From an uncultured Moraxella sp. (GTDB lineage: Bacteria; Pseudomonadota; Gammaproteobacteria; Pseudomonadales; Moraxellaceae): a stretch of 8,586 nucleotides of DNA. Under the pieces are notes generated by a model. The model saw only the letters and a list, made by a program, of their open reading frames with translations. It had not been told where the DNA came from and did no database searches. This document shows, in pieces, positions 7,853-8,586 of the stretch (its first letter is position 1; each line of letters begins with the position of its first letter). The translations under genes were made by a program, and so were the position numbers. Location of the stretch: positions 1 through 8,586 of the forward strand of contig CALJUC010000059.1 in assembly GCA_937975585.1 (NCBI GenBank), in the 5' to 3' direction.

Positions 7853-7944
7853 TTTGGTTAATAGCGTAACATTATAAGCGAATACTAAGAATTTGCCCAT
7901 TTAATAGTTACCATTTATTGGCTAAATATCCGTAATTAACCAAA
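7853..7944. repeat. 10-bp inverted repeat flanking the proximal sucA promoter
   Basis: The arms tttggttaat (7853-7862) and attaaccaaa (7935-7944) are perfect reverse complements 72 nt apart. They enclose the candidate promoter at 7871-7899. One arm lies just downstream of the predicted start of transcription and the other contains the stop codon of a possible 25-codon leader ORF. It could be a DNA-looping pair of operator halves, a long-range RNA stem in a longer leader, or chance in AT-rich DNA. Confidence 0.4.
7871..7899 (-). promoter_or_regulatory. Candidate sigma70 promoter P2 (proximal) of sucA
   Basis: The -10 hexamer TATAAT (7871-7876) is a perfect match. It is separated by 17 nt from TGGGCA (7894-7899), which matches the -35 consensus at 4 of 6 positions. 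Transcription would start near 7864, giving a leader of about 50 nt before the sucA ATG. The geometry is good and the location fits. Confidence 0.55.
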
Positions 7945-8013
7945 CATTTTCTCAAAGGCGTCTGTAAGGGTTGGCATCATTCTTTGACTTAATAATTCGC
8001 TTCCATATTCCAT
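7936..8013 (-). CDS. Possible 25-codon leader ORF upstream of sucA (doubtful)
   Basis: This short open frame starts at the ATG at 8013 and stops at the TAA at 7936-7938. It begins MEYGSELLSQ and ends LTDAFEKMFG; internal ATGs at 7980 and 7977 could give 14 or 13 residues. The last half looks protein-like. No Shine-Dalgarno sequence precedes the ATG at 8013 (the upstream bases are TTCCTTTTT), and that ATG sits in the loop of a predicted hairpin. It could be a translated leader peptide under distal-promoter transcription, or a chance frame. I recognise no homologue. Confidence 0.15.
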   Translation of the reverse strand: MEYGSELLSQRMMPTLTDAFEKMFG

Positions 8014-8038
8014 AAAAAGGAACTGATGAATTATTAAG
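7988..8038. repeat. 11-bp inverted repeat (hairpin) in the sucA upstream region
   Basis: The arms cttaataattc (7988-7998) and gaattattaag (8028-8038) are perfect reverse complements. Inside them ttcc (8001-8004) and ggaa (8019-8022) can pair as an inner stem, leaving a 14-nt loop. The stem is AT-rich and has no T-run after it, so it is not a terminator. It would be a leader hairpin in RNA made from the distal promoter, or a dyad binding site in DNA. Confidence 0.45.
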
Positions 8039-8075
8039 CTCTATTACACTAAAAACTTATTATTTTACAGTGTAC

Positions 8076-8117
8076 TCAACAATTCACCCAAGTGTCTATG
8101 ACATTTTGTATCTGCAT
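8076..8117 (-). CDS. Possible 13-codon leader ORF upstream of sucA (doubtful)
   Basis: The frame runs from the ATG at 8117 to a TGA at 8076-8078 and encodes MQIQNVIDTWVNC. AGG stands 4 nt before the ATG, a short but possible ribosome site. It begins about 40 nt downstream of the predicted start of the distal promoter, as a leader peptide would. Length and composition alone cannot separate it from a chance frame. Confidence 0.15.
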   Translation of the reverse strand: MQIQNVIDTWVNC

Positions 8118-8131
8118 GTTACCTAATTCTT

Positions 8132-8145
8132 GTGTTAAATAACAC
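8132..8145. promoter_or_regulatory. 14-bp dyad, possible operator downstream of distal promoter
   Basis: GTGTTA-AA-TAACAC is a perfect 6-bp dyad with a 2-nt centre. It is placed about 11-24 nt downstream of the predicted distal start of transcription, a position where a bound repressor would block initiation or early elongation. The regulator family is not recognisable from the motif. Confidence 0.3.
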
Positions 8146-8162
8146 CAGTAATCAAACAAGGC

Positions 8163-8191
8163 ATTATAGCATTTTTCCTACTTTATTTGAA
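8163..8191 (-). promoter_or_regulatory. Candidate extended -10 promoter P1 (distal) of sucA
   Basis: The minus strand reads TGCTATAAT (8163-8171), a perfect -10 hexamer with the TGn extension. The -35, TTCAAA (8186-8191), matches 4 of 6 positions at 17-nt spacing. Transcription would start near 8156 and produce a leader of about 340 nt before sucA. The -35 touches the T-run of the sdhB terminator, so transcription would begin right after the previous unit ends. Confidence 0.5.
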
Positions 8192-8221
8192 AAAATACCC
8201 TGAAAATTACAGGGTATTTTT
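8190..8221 (-). terminator. Intrinsic terminator of the sdh operon, downstream of sdhB
   Basis: A perfect 12-bp inverted repeat, aaaaataccctg (8191-8202) and cagggtattttt (8210-8221), has a 7-nt loop. Read on the minus strand the stem runs into six Ts (8195 down to 8190). It lies 48 nt after the sdhB stop codon. It has the GC core plus U-tract of a Rho-independent terminator. The 48 nt between it and sdhB show only a 4-bp mini-hairpin (ggct-ata-agcc). Confidence 0.85.
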
Positions 8222-8269
8222 AAATCATACGACAGGCTATAAGCCCTTTTGTAACAAAACAACCGATTA

Positions 8270-8586
8270 TTAGCTAGCTTGGTCAAGCAATAAACTACGT
8301 AAATGACCGATGGCTTTGGTTGGGTTCAAACCTTTTGGACATACAGACACACAGTTCATGATACCGCGGCAACGGAATAAACTGAATGGGTCATCTAAAC
8401 GTGCTAAACGTTCTTGGGTATCCGTGTCACGGCTGTCTGCAACAAAACGATAGCCATTTAACAAAGCTGATGGGCCTAAGAACTTGTCAGGGTTCCACCA
8501 GAATGATGGACAGCTGGTTGAACAACAAGCACATAAGATACACTCATATAGACCGTTTAGTTTTTCGCGATCTTCTGGTGATTGTA
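8270..8586 (-). CDS. sdhB: Succinate dehydrogenase iron-sulfur subunit, 5' end missing
   Basis: SdhB carries electrons from the flavoprotein SdhA to ubiquinone at the inner membrane (complex II) through a [2Fe-2S], a [4Fe-4S] and a [3Fe-4S] centre. The window holds the last 104 codons; about 130 N-terminal residues, including the [2Fe-2S] domain, lie beyond the right edge. In window numbering the first cluster motif is CILCACCSTSCP (15-26), followed by SFWWNPDKFLGP (27-38). The second is FRCRGIMNCVSVCPKGLNP near residues 70-88. Both have all cysteines expected for the [4Fe-4S] and [3Fe-4S] centres. The frame is open to the window edge, so a TTG at 8462-8464 inside it is not a start. The protein ends LLLDQAS and the gene is closed by the terminator at 8190-8221. 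sdhC, sdhD and sdhA are expected further upstream but are not visible. Confidence 0.97.
   Translation of the reverse strand, partial: QSPEDREKLNGLYECILCACCSTSCPSFWWNPDKFLGPSALLNGYRFVADSRDTDTQERLARLDDPFSLFRCRGIMNCVSVCPKGLNPTKAIGHLRSLLLDQAS

Noticed and set aside
8222..8269. Mini-hairpin ggct-ata-agcc between sdhB and its terminator
   Set aside because: The stem is only 4 bp. The adjacent 12-bp stem with a T-run explains termination.
1..8586. Mobile element, prophage, CRISPR, tRNA/rRNA or a novel defence or biosynthetic system
   Set aside because: All long frames belong to six well-known TCA-cycle genes on one strand. No transposase, terminal repeats, regularly spaced direct repeats or tRNA-like cloverleaf was seen.

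Overview
The window is a stretch of ordinary, slowly evolving core metabolism from a gammaproteobacterium. Every gene lies on the minus strand. In transcription order, from high to low coordinates, they are the end of sdhB (succinate dehydrogenase iron-sulfur subunit), sucA (2-oxoglutarate dehydrogenase E1), sucB (E2), lpdA (E3) and sucC (succinyl-CoA synthetase beta), then most of sucD (alpha), which runs off the left edge. The order sdhB-sucA-sucB-lpdA-sucC-sucD, with the E3 gene between sucB and sucC, is typical of Pseudomonadales. AT-rich spacers, moderate GC content and the protein sequences (from memory, closest to Acinetobacter/Psychrobacter/Moraxella proteins) point to Moraxellaceae, probably Psychrobacter or Moraxella. 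The genus is an inference.

The enzymes form one segment of the TCA cycle. SucA/SucB/LpdA make the 2-oxoglutarate dehydrogenase complex (2-oxoglutarate to succinyl-CoA). SucC/SucD convert succinyl-CoA to succinate with substrate-level phosphorylation, and SdhB belongs to the enzyme that oxidises succinate. All visible catalytic and cofactor motifs are intact and no gene looks broken.

The non-coding DNA is the less ordinary part. The sdhB gene is followed by a strong intrinsic terminator. A 456-base gap (7814-8269) before sucA then holds two candidate sigma70 promoters, a 14-bp dyad, two nested inverted repeats and two very short possible leader ORFs. This suggests sucA has its own start of transcription and possibly a structured leader, rather than depending only on read-through from sdh. 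Each of the four internal gaps of the suc operon (sucA/sucB, sucB/lpdA, lpdA/sucC, sucC/sucD) carries one perfect 8-12 bp stem-loop, each of different sequence and none with a convincing U-tract in the direction of transcription. A Fur-box-like palindrome (15 of 19 bases) lies just upstream of sucC.

I see no mobile element, tRNA, rRNA, CRISPR array, phage gene or unfamiliar protein-coding gene. I found no novel multi-gene system; the points worth following up are regulatory.
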